From assembly GCA_027620495.1 (NCBI GenBank), contig JAQCEA010000020.1, forward strand, positions 1 through 34,216: a stretch of 34,216 nucleotides of DNA, given 5' to 3'. Positions 1 through 6,577 of the stretch are shown here, piece by piece. The position numbers were made by a program, and so were the translations under genes. The notes under the pieces are model-generated. The model saw only the letters and a program-made list of their open reading frames with translations. It did not search any database and was not told where the DNA came from. Origin of the DNA: Pseudomonadota bacterium (lineage in GTDB: Bacteria; Pseudomonadota; Alphaproteobacteria; Puniceispirillales; Puniceispirillaceae). How positions within the stretch are numbered: position 1 is the first letter of the stretch; every line of letters begins with the position of its first letter.

Positions 1-70
<70 letters not shown>

Positions 71-265
71 TTATTTTCCGCAAATCAATATTATCGGTCG
101 CGCCACAGTTTATGGCGATGTTTGCGTGCGCCATGACCAGTAATTTATCCGGCATCTGGTTGCCTGATAGTCTAATGAAAAACTTGTGATCAGATTTGCG
201 GGATACGCCACAAAACTAAAAGATTTGGCCGAGATAAGGCGCGCCAACAGTCACCGAAACGTGAT

Positions 266-293
266 TTGATTGTTGATTTTTTATACATATGTT
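266..293 (+). promoter_or_regulatory. Possible promoter of the brnT/brnA locus
   Basis: TTGATT at 266-271 and TATGTT at 288-293 are separated by 16 bases in an AT-rich stretch about 95 bases before the brnT remnant. The -10 element overlaps the inverted repeat at 285-301, a usual layout for an autorepressed toxin-antitoxin operon. Both boxes deviate from the sigma-70 consensus, so this is tentative. Confidence 0.3.
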
Positions 294-301
294 AAATATG
301 T
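285..301. repeat. Perfect 6-5-6 inverted repeat, possible antitoxin operator
   Basis: ACATAT, spacer GTTAA, then ATATGT: two perfect 6-base arms. It overlaps the candidate -10 element. BrnA-type antitoxins are ribbon-helix-helix DNA binders that repress their own operon, so this dyad is a reasonable operator candidate. AT-rich dyads of this size also occur by chance. Confidence 0.35.
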
Positions 302-386
302 GGGACAGGCTTGAGGCTTTGCGCTTGAACGGGATGAATCCAAACGGCAAAAACCGTTAATAGCGTGTCGCATTAATTTTGCCGAT

Positions 387-548
387 ATGGCGTTATTTGA
401 CTGGGATACCGCTTTGACCCAGATTGATAGACGCTGGGATTACGGCGAGGCGAGGGTTTCTTTGATCGGCCACATCAAAGGGAAACTTCGTGTTTGTATC
501 TGGTGTTGGCGGGGCGATGTTGTGAGGATGATTTCACTTACTTCATAA
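387..548 (+). pseudogene. brnT: Degenerate BrnT-family toxin remnant
   Basis: A 53-residue reading frame starts at ATG 387 and stops at TAA 546-548, 6 bases before the antitoxin gene. It starts with MALFDWD, like the FxWD start of BrnT ribonuclease toxins. It then jumps to DRRWDYGEARVSLIGH and later GDVVRMISLTS, matching the central D-R-x-x-Y-G-E-x-R and the late RG-x-x-(I/V)R-(I/M)IS strands of the family. Intact BrnT proteins are about 90 residues. Here roughly 20-25 residues appear to be missing after FDWD, the segment that usually carries the KHG-x-x-F-x-x-A helix. The tail after the IIS strand is also absent. I infer an internal deletion plus a 3' truncation, so a working RelE-fold nuclease is unlikely. 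Recognition is from family pattern only. Confidence 0.65.
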
Positions 549-554
549 AGGCAA

Positions 555-794
555 ATGATGAAGAACAAAACATCTACAGAAAAGACTTACACTGATAATC
601 ATGGTGAAGCACTGGAACTGGACGAGGCGTGGTTTGCCAAAGCTGTGCGCGGCAGACCAAAGTTACCAAGTGAATTGCGCAAACAGCGGATATCAATTCT
701 TCTTGATCCAGACGTCATTAGCCATTTCAAGGGCGGAGGACGCGGCTGGCAAACCCGGATTAATGCGGCGTTGCGCAAGGTCGCTGGGTTATAG
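555..794 (+). CDS. brnA: BrnA-type antitoxin (ribbon-helix-helix)
   Basis: A 79-residue protein. Its second half has the BrnA signature: RGRPK at about residues 32-36, a basic segment, the strand ISILLDPDVISHF, then GRGWQTRINAALRKV. The last part forms the DNA-binding ribbon-helix-helix unit. In intact loci BrnA binds and neutralises the BrnT ribonuclease and represses the operon. Two ATGs are possible, 555 and 558. AAGG at 548-551 is better spaced for 558, so the protein may be 78 residues. The toxin partner immediately upstream is truncated, so this antitoxin may now be an orphan, acting as a repressor or as protection against a related toxin elsewhere. It converges with the methyltransferase gene, 19 bases apart. 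Confidence 0.8.
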   Translation: MMKNKTSTEKTYTDNHGEALELDEAWFAKAVRGRPKLPSELRKQRISILLDPDVISHFKGGGRGWQTRINAALRKVAGL

Positions 795-813
795 GTTTTG
801 CTTTTACGCATCG

Positions 814-1470
814 CTATGGTTTGGCGATCAAAAACGTAACATCACCCGCCACATGTGGTGTCGATCGCGCATGGGTCGGCCCAAAAAGCTGGCTGGCGGT
901 GGCAATGAATTTTTGGCGCTCTGCATAAAAAATATGGTTTTTAATCTCGGCCTTGGGGCCACATAACAGGTTGAGTGCCAGGCCATAGCGGCTGCGTTGC
1001 CAGCATTGTTGCAGATTGGCAAATATATAATCATGCCACAGCGATATATCGGTTGTATGGCAGAGGTTAAACGTGCCGGAAAACACGCAAAAATCGACCG
1101 GTGACGGGGGGTGTTTGCCGACAAGGAATAGATGTTTTTGATCTGGAAACTGCTGTTTACAGCTGTTGATCATCGCCCGGTTGATATCGATGCCGAAATA
1201 TTGAAAATTTTGATAGCGCGGGGTCTTTTGGATAAAATCAAGCATCGCCCCATAGCCGCATCCAACATCGCCAAGCGTTGGATTTGCCACCGGCGTGACT
1301 GTGGCGACAAGGTTAAGCAACGCATCAAATCTGGCAATTTGTGTTGACTGATTGCGCCAAAACACGCCTTTTGGGGCGGGGCCAAGGGCGGCAAGCCGGT
1401 CTTTATAGGCACGGTTCAGTTTGCGCTCAAGCGCGGCATAGATTACGCGGCGAAGCATCGGTGATGCCAA
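814..1470 (-). CDS. Class I SAM-dependent methyltransferase, substrate unknown
   Basis: About 218 residues. The Rossmann-type methyltransferase core shows motif I as LGDVGCGYGAMLDF (about 66-79), the acidic end of strand 2 in FGIDIN (about 92-97), and a motif IV-like segment in PVDFCVFSGTFN. The N-terminal 60 residues form a basic helical region that ends with FWRNQSTQIARFDAL, a pattern seen in small bacterial methyltransferases of unassigned substrate. The 5' end is uncertain. This frame has only TTG at 1470 or ATG at 1458 as starts, neither with a good ribosome site. An excellent site lies upstream but serves an ATG at 1493 in another frame. No neighbour suggests a substrate. Confidence 0.75.
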   Translation of the reverse strand: MASPMLRRVIYAALERKLNRAYKDRLAALGPAPKGVFWRNQSTQIARFDALLNLVATVTPVANPTLGDVGCGYGAMLDFIQKTPRYQNFQYFGIDINRAMINSCKQQFPDQKHLFLVGKHPPSPVDFCVFSGTFNLCHTTDISLWHDYIFANLQQCWQRSRYGLALNLLCGPKAEIKNHIFYAERQKFIATASQLFGPTHARSTPHVAGDVTFLIAKP

Positions 1471-1493
1471 ACGGCTTGATCAGCATATGTCAT
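1443..1493 (-). other. Short leader ORF overlapping the methyltransferase start
   Basis: On the minus strand GAGGAGG is followed after one base by ATG at 1493 and after eight bases by another ATG at 1486. The first opens a 16-residue frame ending in TAA at 1443, and it overlaps the methyltransferase start in a different frame. It may be a leader peptide that couples translation. Alternatively it may be the true gene start displaced by an indel. The second ATG also runs out of frame with the methyltransferase. Confidence 0.3.
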
Positions 1494-1582
1494 GCCTCCT
1501 CACTAGCATTTTTGAAAACGGTCTGGCAAACAGATGGGGCGCCGTGGGCGCGGTAGTGCAACAAGTAATCGGAAGACATATT

Positions 1583-1915
1583 ATGAAACTCTATGGATTG
1601 AAAAATTGTGACAGTTGCAAAAAGGCCATGTCGCAATTGCGCGCCGCTGGGCATGACATTGCGTTTTTTGACATCCGCACAGACCCGCTAGATCAGTCAC
1701 AAATTGTCGATTTGCTGGCCCGCCATGGCGATCAATTGGTGCTGAACCGCAAGTCGACAACATGGCGTAATCTGGCCGAATTGGATCGGTTGTTGCCGCC
1801 AGAAACCCTGTTGGCGTTGCACCCGACCCTGATCAAAAGGCCGGTCATTTTTCATAATGACACCAGATATATTGGCTGGGGCCAAGATGTGCAAACAGCG
1901 TGCGGCATTGGCTAG
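1583..1915 (+). CDS. ArsC/Spx-family (YffB-like) thioredoxin-fold protein
   Basis: A 110-residue protein starting MKLYGLKNCDSCKKA, with a CxxC pair at residues 10 and 13, as in the arsenate reductase/Spx family. Other family marks are FFDIRTDP, LVLNRKSTTWRNL and the C-terminal LIKRPVIF strand. Size and motifs fit the YffB subgroup rather than true ArsC. YffB proteins are small glutathione-linked thiol proteins of uncertain role, so a function in arsenic resistance should not be assumed. The frame extends upstream to 1487, but ATG 1583 with GGAAG at 1571-1575 and the family N-terminus decide the start. No arsenic genes lie nearby. It is divergent from the methyltransferase. Confidence 0.85.
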   Translation: MKLYGLKNCDSCKKAMSQLRAAGHDIAFFDIRTDPLDQSQIVDLLARHGDQLVLNRKSTTWRNLAELDRLLPPETLLALHPTLIKRPVIFHNDTRYIGWGQDVQTACGIG

Positions 1916-1963
1916 CACGCTGGCATGACAGCCGGTAGTTTTACGGGCATTCCTTGGCGATTC

Positions 1964-2386
1964 TTAATGCGCAAATATCATTGATTTATCGCGGAATGTC
2001 TTGAATTCAAGCGCATTTCCTGAAGGGTCGCGAAAGAACATGGTCGCCTGTTCACCCACTTCACCGGCAAATCTTGTTGTTGGCGCAATGATAAAGTCGG
2101 TGTCGTCAGCTTCCAGCCGGTCTTTCATCGCGTGCCAGTCATCCCAGTCCAGTATCGCGCCAAAATGGCGTGATGGCACTTTTTCGCCATCGACCGGATT
2201 GGTTTCGGCCGGGCTCAACGCACCGTCAACAAGATGCGCGCTGACCTGATGTCCAAAAAAATCAAAATCAATCCAGCGTTCAGCCGAGCGGCCAACTTTG
2301 CAACCAAGCTTTTCAACATAAAATGCGCGTGTGGCCTCAATATCGGTGACGGCAAAGGCCAAATGAAAGGGGGGTGAAACGGACAT
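1964..2386 (-). CDS. VOC-family (glyoxalase/dioxygenase fold) protein
   Basis: A 140-residue protein with two beta-alpha-beta-beta-beta halves. The first begins [17 protein letters not shown], where the His is a usual metal ligand. The second ends [15 protein letters not shown], where the Glu is the usual second ligand. This is the vicinal oxygen chelate fold used by glyoxalases, dioxygenases and fosfomycin or bleomycin resistance proteins, and the substrate cannot be read from sequence. The start is ATG 2386, preceded by AAGGAG. The frame continues upstream to 2569, but those residues look unlike the family and overlap the divergent promoter region. It is divergent from the Lin0512 pair. Confidence 0.85.
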   Translation of the reverse strand: MSVSPPFHLAFAVTDIEATRAFYVEKLGCKVGRSAERWIDFDFFGHQVSAHLVDGALSPAETNPVDGEKVPSRHFGAILDWDDWHAMKDRLEADDTDFIIAPTTRFAGEVGEQATMFFRDPSGNALEFKTFRDKSMIFAH

Positions 2387-2485
2387 AGACAAGCTCCTTG
2401 AAAAGAGCGCTAATTTAGTGTTTTGCATAACACCATTCAACAAAATAGTTGGCGATCTGGGGGCGCTGGCGCTACACAAGGGAAT

Positions 2486-2500
2486 GTGGCGTCTCGCCAC
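2486..2500. repeat. 6-3-6 inverted repeat upstream of the Lin0512 pair
   Basis: GTGGCG, TCT, CGCCAC: a perfect hairpin-capable dyad 35 bases before the first Lin0512 gene, between divergent genes. No long T run follows on either strand, so it does not look like a terminator. It could be an operator or a leader hairpin. Confidence 0.35.
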
Positions 2501-2534
2501 TGGTTGATTTTCATGATTTTTAAATAGGTAACTT

Positions 2535-2894
2535 ATGGCAAAGACCCGTATCGCATTAGAGCTTGGCATGGGGACATCGCTGCGCCGGCATGATTACACC
2601 AAGGCGGCGTGCCGCGCCGTGGAAGACGCGTTGTGGCATAATTCATTAAGCCTTGCCGAGGCCTTTGGCTTTGAAAAATCAGATATGTTGATCGAAGTTG
2701 AGATTGGGGTGCAACGCCCAGACGCGGTCGATGTCCATCAGGTTGCGGCGATTTTTCCCTATGGCAATGCGTCAGTTCAGGTTGTCGAGGGCGGGTTGGA
2801 TATCGCCAAGCCAGATGGCAATGGCCATACCATTATCGCGAATGCGGCTGTTGTTGTTTATTTTGACATGGAAGCGGCAACAGGAGACGCCTGA
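2535..2894 (+). CDS. Lin0512-family protein, first tandem copy
   Basis: A 119-residue protein of the Lin0512 family of small conserved proteins without an established function. Its hallmark lies at residues 19-38, with [15 protein letters not shown] followed by HNSL. It is followed by a predicted beta-rich part with [12 protein letters not shown] and a C-terminal [12 protein letters not shown]. There is no signal peptide or membrane segment, so it should be cytoplasmic. The start ATG 2535 follows AGGT at 2526-2529. Its stop codon overlaps the start of a second family member by one base (TGATG). This tight coupling suggests equal synthesis and perhaps a mixed complex. The family assignment is from memory of its conserved pattern. 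Confidence 0.78.
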   Translation: MAKTRIALELGMGTSLRRHDYTKAACRAVEDALWHNSLSLAEAFGFEKSDMLIEVEIGVQRPDAVDVHQVAAIFPYGNASVQVVEGGLDIAKPDGNGHTIIANAAVVVYFDMEAATGDA

Positions 2895-3274
2895 TGAAAC
2901 GCATTATCCTTGAAATGGGCATGGGCAATGATCTTTATGGTGAAGATTACACCAAAGCGGCATGCCGGGCGGTTGAAGATGCGATCCGCCATAGTTCACT
3001 TATTCTGTTTCTTTCGCTTGGCTTTGACCATGCTGATATGCAGGTTAAGGTCACAATCGGCGTGCAACAGCCAGACCGGGTTGATACCGCGATGGTCGCG
3101 CAAAAATTGCCACGGGGCAAAGCTGAAGTGACCGCTGTTAAAGGTGGGTTGAATGTTGTTGATGCTGACAATAACACATGTTCAGTCGTCGCCACCGCGG
3201 CGGTTGAGGCCTATTTGAACATCAATCCAAATGACTGGGTGATATCGCAAAAATCAGCCGCGTCTGACCGGTGA
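2894..3274 (+). CDS. Lin0512-family protein, second tandem copy
   Basis: A 126-residue paralog of the preceding gene. The stretch [11 protein letters not shown] is identical in both, followed here by IRHSSL. Later parts correspond ([13 protein letters not shown] against KVTIGVQQPDRVD) but have diverged clearly, so this is not a recent duplication. The N-terminus [16 protein letters not shown] matches the usual family start better than the first copy. A short tail after the conserved part (about residues 112-126) has no counterpart upstream. It starts at the overlapping TGATG, so translation is probably coupled to the first copy. Cytoplasmic, function unknown. Confidence 0.78.
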   Translation: MKRIILEMGMGNDLYGEDYTKAACRAVEDAIRHSSLILFLSLGFDHADMQVKVTIGVQQPDRVDTAMVAQKLPRGKAEVTAVKGGLNVVDADNNTCSVVATAAVEAYLNINPNDWVISQKSAASDR

Positions 3275-3308
3275 TCATAGTTGTTCGGCATGTCATGTTG
3301 GAACGGTG

Positions 3309-4178
3309 ATGAAACCATTTGAATTCTTGCTGTATGGCATGGTGGTGTTTGGCTGGTCGACAAGCTGGCTGCCGCTGAAATGGCAACTTGACATTGTCGC
3401 ACCTGAAGTTTCACTGCTCTGGCGGTTTTTGATTGCCGCGACGGTGATGTTCATCATCAGCATTTGTCTTCGGCAATCGCTCAAATTTGACTGGCGCACA
3501 CATCTGCGCATCGCGCTATTGGGTTTGTGTATTTTTTCAACAAATTTTGCCTTTTTTTATCATGGCGGCAAGGGCGTCGCATCCGGCTTGTTGGCAGTGG
3601 TGTTTTCATCGGCCTCATTGGTAAATGTATTAATGACCGCAGTTTTGGGCCGGTCGCGGCCCCGGTTTGCACATTTGCTCGCTGCCGGGGTGGGGCTGAC
3701 CGGTGTTGTCTGTCTGTTTTGGCGAGAATTACAATTATCAGACACCGCATTGACCAGTCTGGGCCTGTGTTTAATTGGCACCTTGTTTTTTTGTACCGGC
3801 AATATGGTGTCGGCGGCGTGTCAAAAGCGCGGTATTCCGTTGTTTGCCTCGACCAGTTGGGGCATGTTCTATGGTGCCTGTTATCTGGCGTTGTTTTCGC
3901 TGGTCAATGATCATGCATTTATCATAGAGCCAACGGCAAAATATATGCTTGGGCTTGTTTGGTTGGCACTTGTGTCATCGGTGATGACATTCGCGGCCTA
4001 TCTGTCGCTGATTGGTCGAATCGGTGCCAGCCGTGCTGGCTATGCGACGGTTATATTTCCAGTATTCGCCTTGCTGATTTCAACTGTATTTGAATCCTAT
4101 ACATGGAGCAGTCTGGCATTTTTTGGTTTGGCGCTGGTGATTTGCGGCAATGTGATTATGGTGCGGGCCCGCGCCTAG
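3309..4178 (+). CDS. EamA/DMT-superfamily transporter
   Basis: About 289 residues, very hydrophobic, with roughly ten predicted membrane segments in two repeats of five, as in the drug/metabolite transporter superfamily. The EamA pattern shows in YGMVVFGWSTSWLPLKW at the N-terminus, in NFAFFYHGGKGVASGLLAV in the first repeat and in ISTVFESYTWSSLAFFGLAL in the second. EamA proteins in the inner membrane usually export amino acids, metabolites or drugs, and the substrate here cannot be inferred. ATG 3309 is preferred over the adjoining GTG 3306 because of spacing from GGA at 3299-3301. It converges with the DUF3429 gene, 14 bases apart. Confidence 0.88.
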   Translation: MKPFEFLLYGMVVFGWSTSWLPLKWQLDIVAPEVSLLWRFLIAATVMFIISICLRQSLKFDWRTHLRIALLGLCIFSTNFAFFYHGGKGVASGLLAVVFSSASLVNVLMTAVLGRSRPRFAHLLAAGVGLTGVVCLFWRELQLSDTALTSLGLCLIGTLFFCTGNMVSAACQKRGIPLFASTSWGMFYGACYLALFSLVNDHAFIIEPTAKYMLGLVWLALVSSVMTFAAYLSLIGRIGASRAGYATVIFPVFALLISTVFESYTWSSLAFFGLALVICGNVIMVRARA

Positions 4179-4192
4179 GCAAGTGACGCTGA

Positions 4193-4645
4193 TTAGCCCA
4201 CAGGCGGGGCAAATGCTGTTGCCAAAAGCGACACGGTCGCGCCAGCTGTCAAAATATGCCGCATCTGCATGTACCATGCGGGGATCAACCCCTGCAAACT
4301 GGCCTGCCGGTCGACAGACCATGCCAAGGTAAAGGCAATGGCAAGTGCCAGCAGGCTGATCTTGATGTCAAGCAGAACAATCGCCAGCCACCCCATAATG
4401 GCGGGTATGACGGACCAAATATACCAATAGGGCGATCTGTCCTCGCGCATCGTCAGGCCCCAATGGACGGCGCCAACAAAGCTAAGAATAACCGCCCCGT
4501 AAACAGCATTAGCAAATAAGGCAACGATGCTGGCGCTGGGGCTGCCTGAATACATAAGCACGGCGCAGCCAACAAATGGCACCAACCCGCCAAAGCCCAT
4601 CAATTTTGCCATATGAATATATGGATCAGAATTGGTTTCATTCAT
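4193..4645 (-). CDS. DUF3429-family inner membrane protein
   Basis: A 150-residue protein with about five hydrophobic segments. The first contains LMGFGGLVPFVGCAVLMY and the second VILSFVGAVHWGL, a glycine/histidine-rich pattern typical of DUF3429. The family has no assigned function. The start is ATG 4645, preceded by AAGGAG on the minus strand. The frame extends upstream to 4681, but that extension lies partly in the repeat array. The gene is divergent from the nuo operon, and three 17-bp repeats lie immediately upstream. Confidence 0.78.
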   Translation of the reverse strand: MNETNSDPYIHMAKLMGFGGLVPFVGCAVLMYSGSPSASIVALFANAVYGAVILSFVGAVHWGLTMREDRSPYWYIWSVIPAIMGWLAIVLLDIKISLLALAIAFTLAWSVDRQASLQGLIPAWYMQMRHILTAGATVSLLATAFAPPVG

Positions 4646-4664
4646 TGTCGTCGCTCCTTGGGGC

Positions 4665-4715
4665 TGGTCTGTATCAAACAATGGTCTGTGTCAAACAATG
4701 GTCTGTGTCAAACAA
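4665..4715. repeat. Three tandem 17-bp direct repeats
   Basis: TGGTCTGTATCAAACAA at 4665-4681 is followed without a gap by two identical copies of TGGTCTGTGTCAAACAA at 4682-4698 and 4699-4715. On the minus strand each exact copy contains the hexamer TTGACA. The array sits 19 bases upstream of the DUF3429 start and 231 bases upstream of nuoA. It may be a slippage product, a regulator-binding array or part of a minus-strand promoter. Confidence 0.95.
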
Positions 4716-4876
4716 AAGGGGTAGGGATGACCGCTGCCAAAAGAACAGGCAGAGGCACAGCGCCACAATGTCGCATATTAGGCGTTTGATAAAATGGCTG
4801 ACAAGCGTTGTTCCGGAAAATTTCCATTTTGTTGGTGTGAAAATGAAAATCGGGTATGGTTTTTCCAATATGCGGC

Positions 4877-4905
4877 TTGCAATTACCCTACCGCTGAATT
4901 ATTCA
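4877..4905 (+). promoter_or_regulatory. Possible promoter of the nuo operon
   Basis: TTGCAA at 4877-4882 and TATTCA at 4900-4905 are separated by 17 bases, about 41 bases before the nuoA start. The boxes are imperfect, and the stretch 4716-4946 contains no other gene I can support, so this is the best visible candidate for the long operon. Confidence 0.3.
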
Positions 4906-4935
4906 CTGTTATTGTTCTTTTCCGGCAGATTCAGC

Positions 4936-4940
4936 AGGAG
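4936..4940 (+). promoter_or_regulatory. Ribosome binding site fixing the TTG start of nuoA
   Basis: AGGAG lies six bases before TTG 4947. No ATG is available near the conserved NuoA N-terminus, so this site decides the start. Confidence 0.75.
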
Positions 4941-4946
4941 ATACCT

Positions 4947-5312
4947 TTGGAAATTTTTCTCGGTGAATATTTGCCAATCGCTGTGTTCTTTGCGATTGCC
5001 ATCGGGCTATCTGCAGCTTTTGTTTTGTCGGCGTTTGTGTTGGGAAACCAGAGGCCTGATGATGAAAAAATGGCGGCCTATGAATGCGGGTTTGACGCAT
5101 TTGACGACTCACGGCGACAGTTTGACGTGCGGTTTTATTTGGTGGCGATTCTATTTATTATCTTCGACTTGGAAGTGGCGTTTTTATTCCCATGGGCGGT
5201 GACCCTTGGCGGGATAGGCCTGTTTGGATTCTGGTCAATGATGTTGTTTTTAGCGGTACTCACGGTCGGCTTTATTTATGAGTGGAAAAAGGGAGCTCTG
5301 GAATGGGAATAA
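4947..5312 (+). CDS. nuoA: NADH-quinone oxidoreductase subunit A
   Basis: A 121-residue inner membrane subunit of respiratory complex I, part of the proton-pumping arm next to the quinone site. Three membrane segments are visible, at about residues 8-30, 63-85 and 90-112. The conserved loop [20 protein letters not shown] carries the family Cys that lines the quinone channel, and [14 protein letters not shown] follows. The start is taken as TTG with AGGAG upstream, giving the usual family length. The open frame runs back to 4794, but those residues are not NuoA-like. It opens the nuo operon, and its last 10 bases overlap nuoB. Confidence 0.95.
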   Translation: MEIFLGEYLPIAVFFAIAIGLSAAFVLSAFVLGNQRPDDEKMAAYECGFDAFDDSRRQFDVRFYLVAILFIIFDLEVAFLFPWAVTLGGIGLFGFWSMMLFLAVLTVGFIYEWKKGALEWE

Positions 5313-5851
5313 TGGATCCGGCCAAGGCGGCACCGATTCCTCCCGGTGCTGATCAAGATGCAATTTTACGTGCCGTTGGTGACGAAATCACCAACCGCGG
5401 ATTTGTGATTGCAAAAGCCGATAAATTATTCAATTGGGCCCGGTCTGGGTCTTTGTGGCCAATGACATTCGGCTTGGCTTGCTGTGCGGTGGAAATGATG
5501 CATTCGGCTGCCAGCCGCTATGACATGGACCGCTATGGCATGTTGTTCCGGCCAAGCCCGCGGCAATCAGACGTGATGATTGTGGCGGGGACGCTTACCA
5601 ATAAAATGGCACCGGCATTACGCCGCGTTTATGACCAGATGCCAGAACCGCGCTGGGTGTTGTCAATGGGGTCATGTGCCAATGGTGGTGGCTATTACCA
5701 TTATTCCTATGCTGTGGTGCGTGGTTGTGACCGGATTGTGCCGGTTGATGTATATGTGCCGGGCTGCCCACCAACAGCCGAAGCGCTCATTTATGGGCTG
5801 CTGCAACTGCAAAAGAAAATCCGCCGCACGGCAACAATAGCACGGTCCTAG
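5303..5851 (+). CDS. nuoB: NADH-quinone oxidoreductase subunit B
   Basis: A 182-residue peripheral-arm subunit that holds iron-sulfur cluster N2, the last electron carrier before ubiquinone. The four expected cysteines are visible: the adjacent pair C60-C61 in [10 protein letters not shown]125 in GSCANGG and C155 in [14 protein letters not shown] 5303 is chosen because GGGAG lies seven bases upstream; an in-frame GTG at 5282 and an ATG at 5312 are alternatives. The start overlaps the nuoA stop, so translation is probably coupled. Confidence 0.97.
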   Translation: MGIMDPAKAAPIPPGADQDAILRAVGDEITNRGFVIAKADKLFNWARSGSLWPMTFGLACCAVEMMHSAASRYDMDRYGMLFRPSPRQSDVMIVAGTLTNKMAPALRRVYDQMPEPRWVLSMGSCANGGGYYHYSYAVVRGCDRIVPVDVYVPGCPPTAEALIYGLLQLQKKIRRTATIARS

Positions 5852-5908
5852 ATCGGTAATTTCATAGCCGCTTTGTCAAGTTCAACATAAACAGCGAAGG
5901 GCGCTGTA

Positions 5909-6568
5909 ATGACTGAAAATCATAGCTCAGATCTGCCATTGGGCGGGGAAACAGAAACAGCGCTTATGGCAATGGCGGATCATATTGCCGAAGTTGTTGA
6001 CGGCATGGCGGTTTCTTGTGCCGTGATCCGGGGCGAGATTGAATTGCGCGTAAATCCGGCAGATATCCCGCAGGTGCTGACCTTATTACGTGGGGACCGG
6101 CAAGCCGCCTTTAACCAGCTGATTGATCTGACCGCTGTCGATTATCCAGAACGCGAATCACGGTTTGACGTGGTCTATATGTTGCTGTCGATGGATAATA
6201 ACATGCGCATGCGTCTTGTTGCCGCAGTCGCCGCCGGGCAAGCGGTGCCAACGGTGACACATTTGTATATGGCGGCCAATTGGGCAGAGCGTGAAGTGTG
6301 GGATATGTTTGGCATTTTCTTTGCTGGACACCCGGATTTGCGTCGTTTGCTGACCGATTACGGTTTTGAGGGACATCCCTTGCGTAAAGATTTTCCGCTG
6401 ACCGGTCATGTAGAGGTGCGCTATGACGATAACCAGCGGCGTGTTGTCAATGAACCTGTTCACCTTGTTCAGGAATTCCGTGACTTTGATTTTTTAAGTC
6501 CGTGGGAAGGTATGCAAACACAAATTGCCAATACGCCCGCACGTGACGATGCAGAACAAAAAGGGTGA
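5909..6568 (+). CDS. nuoC: NADH-quinone oxidoreductase subunit C
   Basis: A 219-residue subunit of the complex I connecting module (30-kDa subunit). The signature EREVWDMFGIFFAGHPDLRR starts at residue 127 and is followed by DYGFEGHPLRKDFPL. The N-terminal 40 residues are variable and acidic. It is separate from nuoD here, unlike the fused NuoCD of enterobacteria. A 57-base gap after nuoB, the widest within nuoA-D, shows no terminator or hairpin. Confidence 0.97.
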   Translation: MTENHSSDLPLGGETETALMAMADHIAEVVDGMAVSCAVIRGEIELRVNPADIPQVLTLLRGDRQAAFNQLIDLTAVDYPERESRFDVVYMLLSMDNNMRMRLVAAVAAGQAVPTVTHLYMAANWAEREVWDMFGIFFAGHPDLRRLLTDYGFEGHPLRKDFPLTGHVEVRYDDNQRRVVNEPVHLVQEFRDFDFLSPWEGMQTQIANTPARDDAEQKG

Positions 6569-6577
6569 TGGTGTGTT

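Larger units (their letters stand above)
71..386. other. Intergenic stretch between tRNA-Asp and the brnT remnant
   Basis: About 316 bases with no gene I can recognise on either strand. Only short open stretches occur and none resembles an integrase or another known family. The right part is AT-rich and contains a perfect inverted repeat and a possible promoter (listed separately). The 3' end of the tRNA is not repeated elsewhere in the window, so an attachment site is not supported. Confidence 0.6.

Noticed and set aside
71-386. A phage or island attachment site next to tRNA-Asp
   Set aside because: No integrase and no second copy of the tRNA 3' end is visible in the window.
601-966. A 121-residue plus-strand open frame overlapping brnA and the methyltransferase
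   Set aside because: It is out of frame with both better-supported genes and its translation resembles no family.
2387-2569. A 61-residue N-terminal extension of the VOC protein
   Set aside because: ATG 2386 has a strong AAGGAG site, and the extension lies over the divergent promoter region.
4665-4715. The 17-bp repeats as a small CRISPR array
   Set aside because: The copies are too short and are directly adjacent without spacers, and no cas gene is present.
4794-4946. A longer NuoA beginning at 4794
   Set aside because: The additional residues are not NuoA-like, and a well-placed ribosome site supports TTG 4947.
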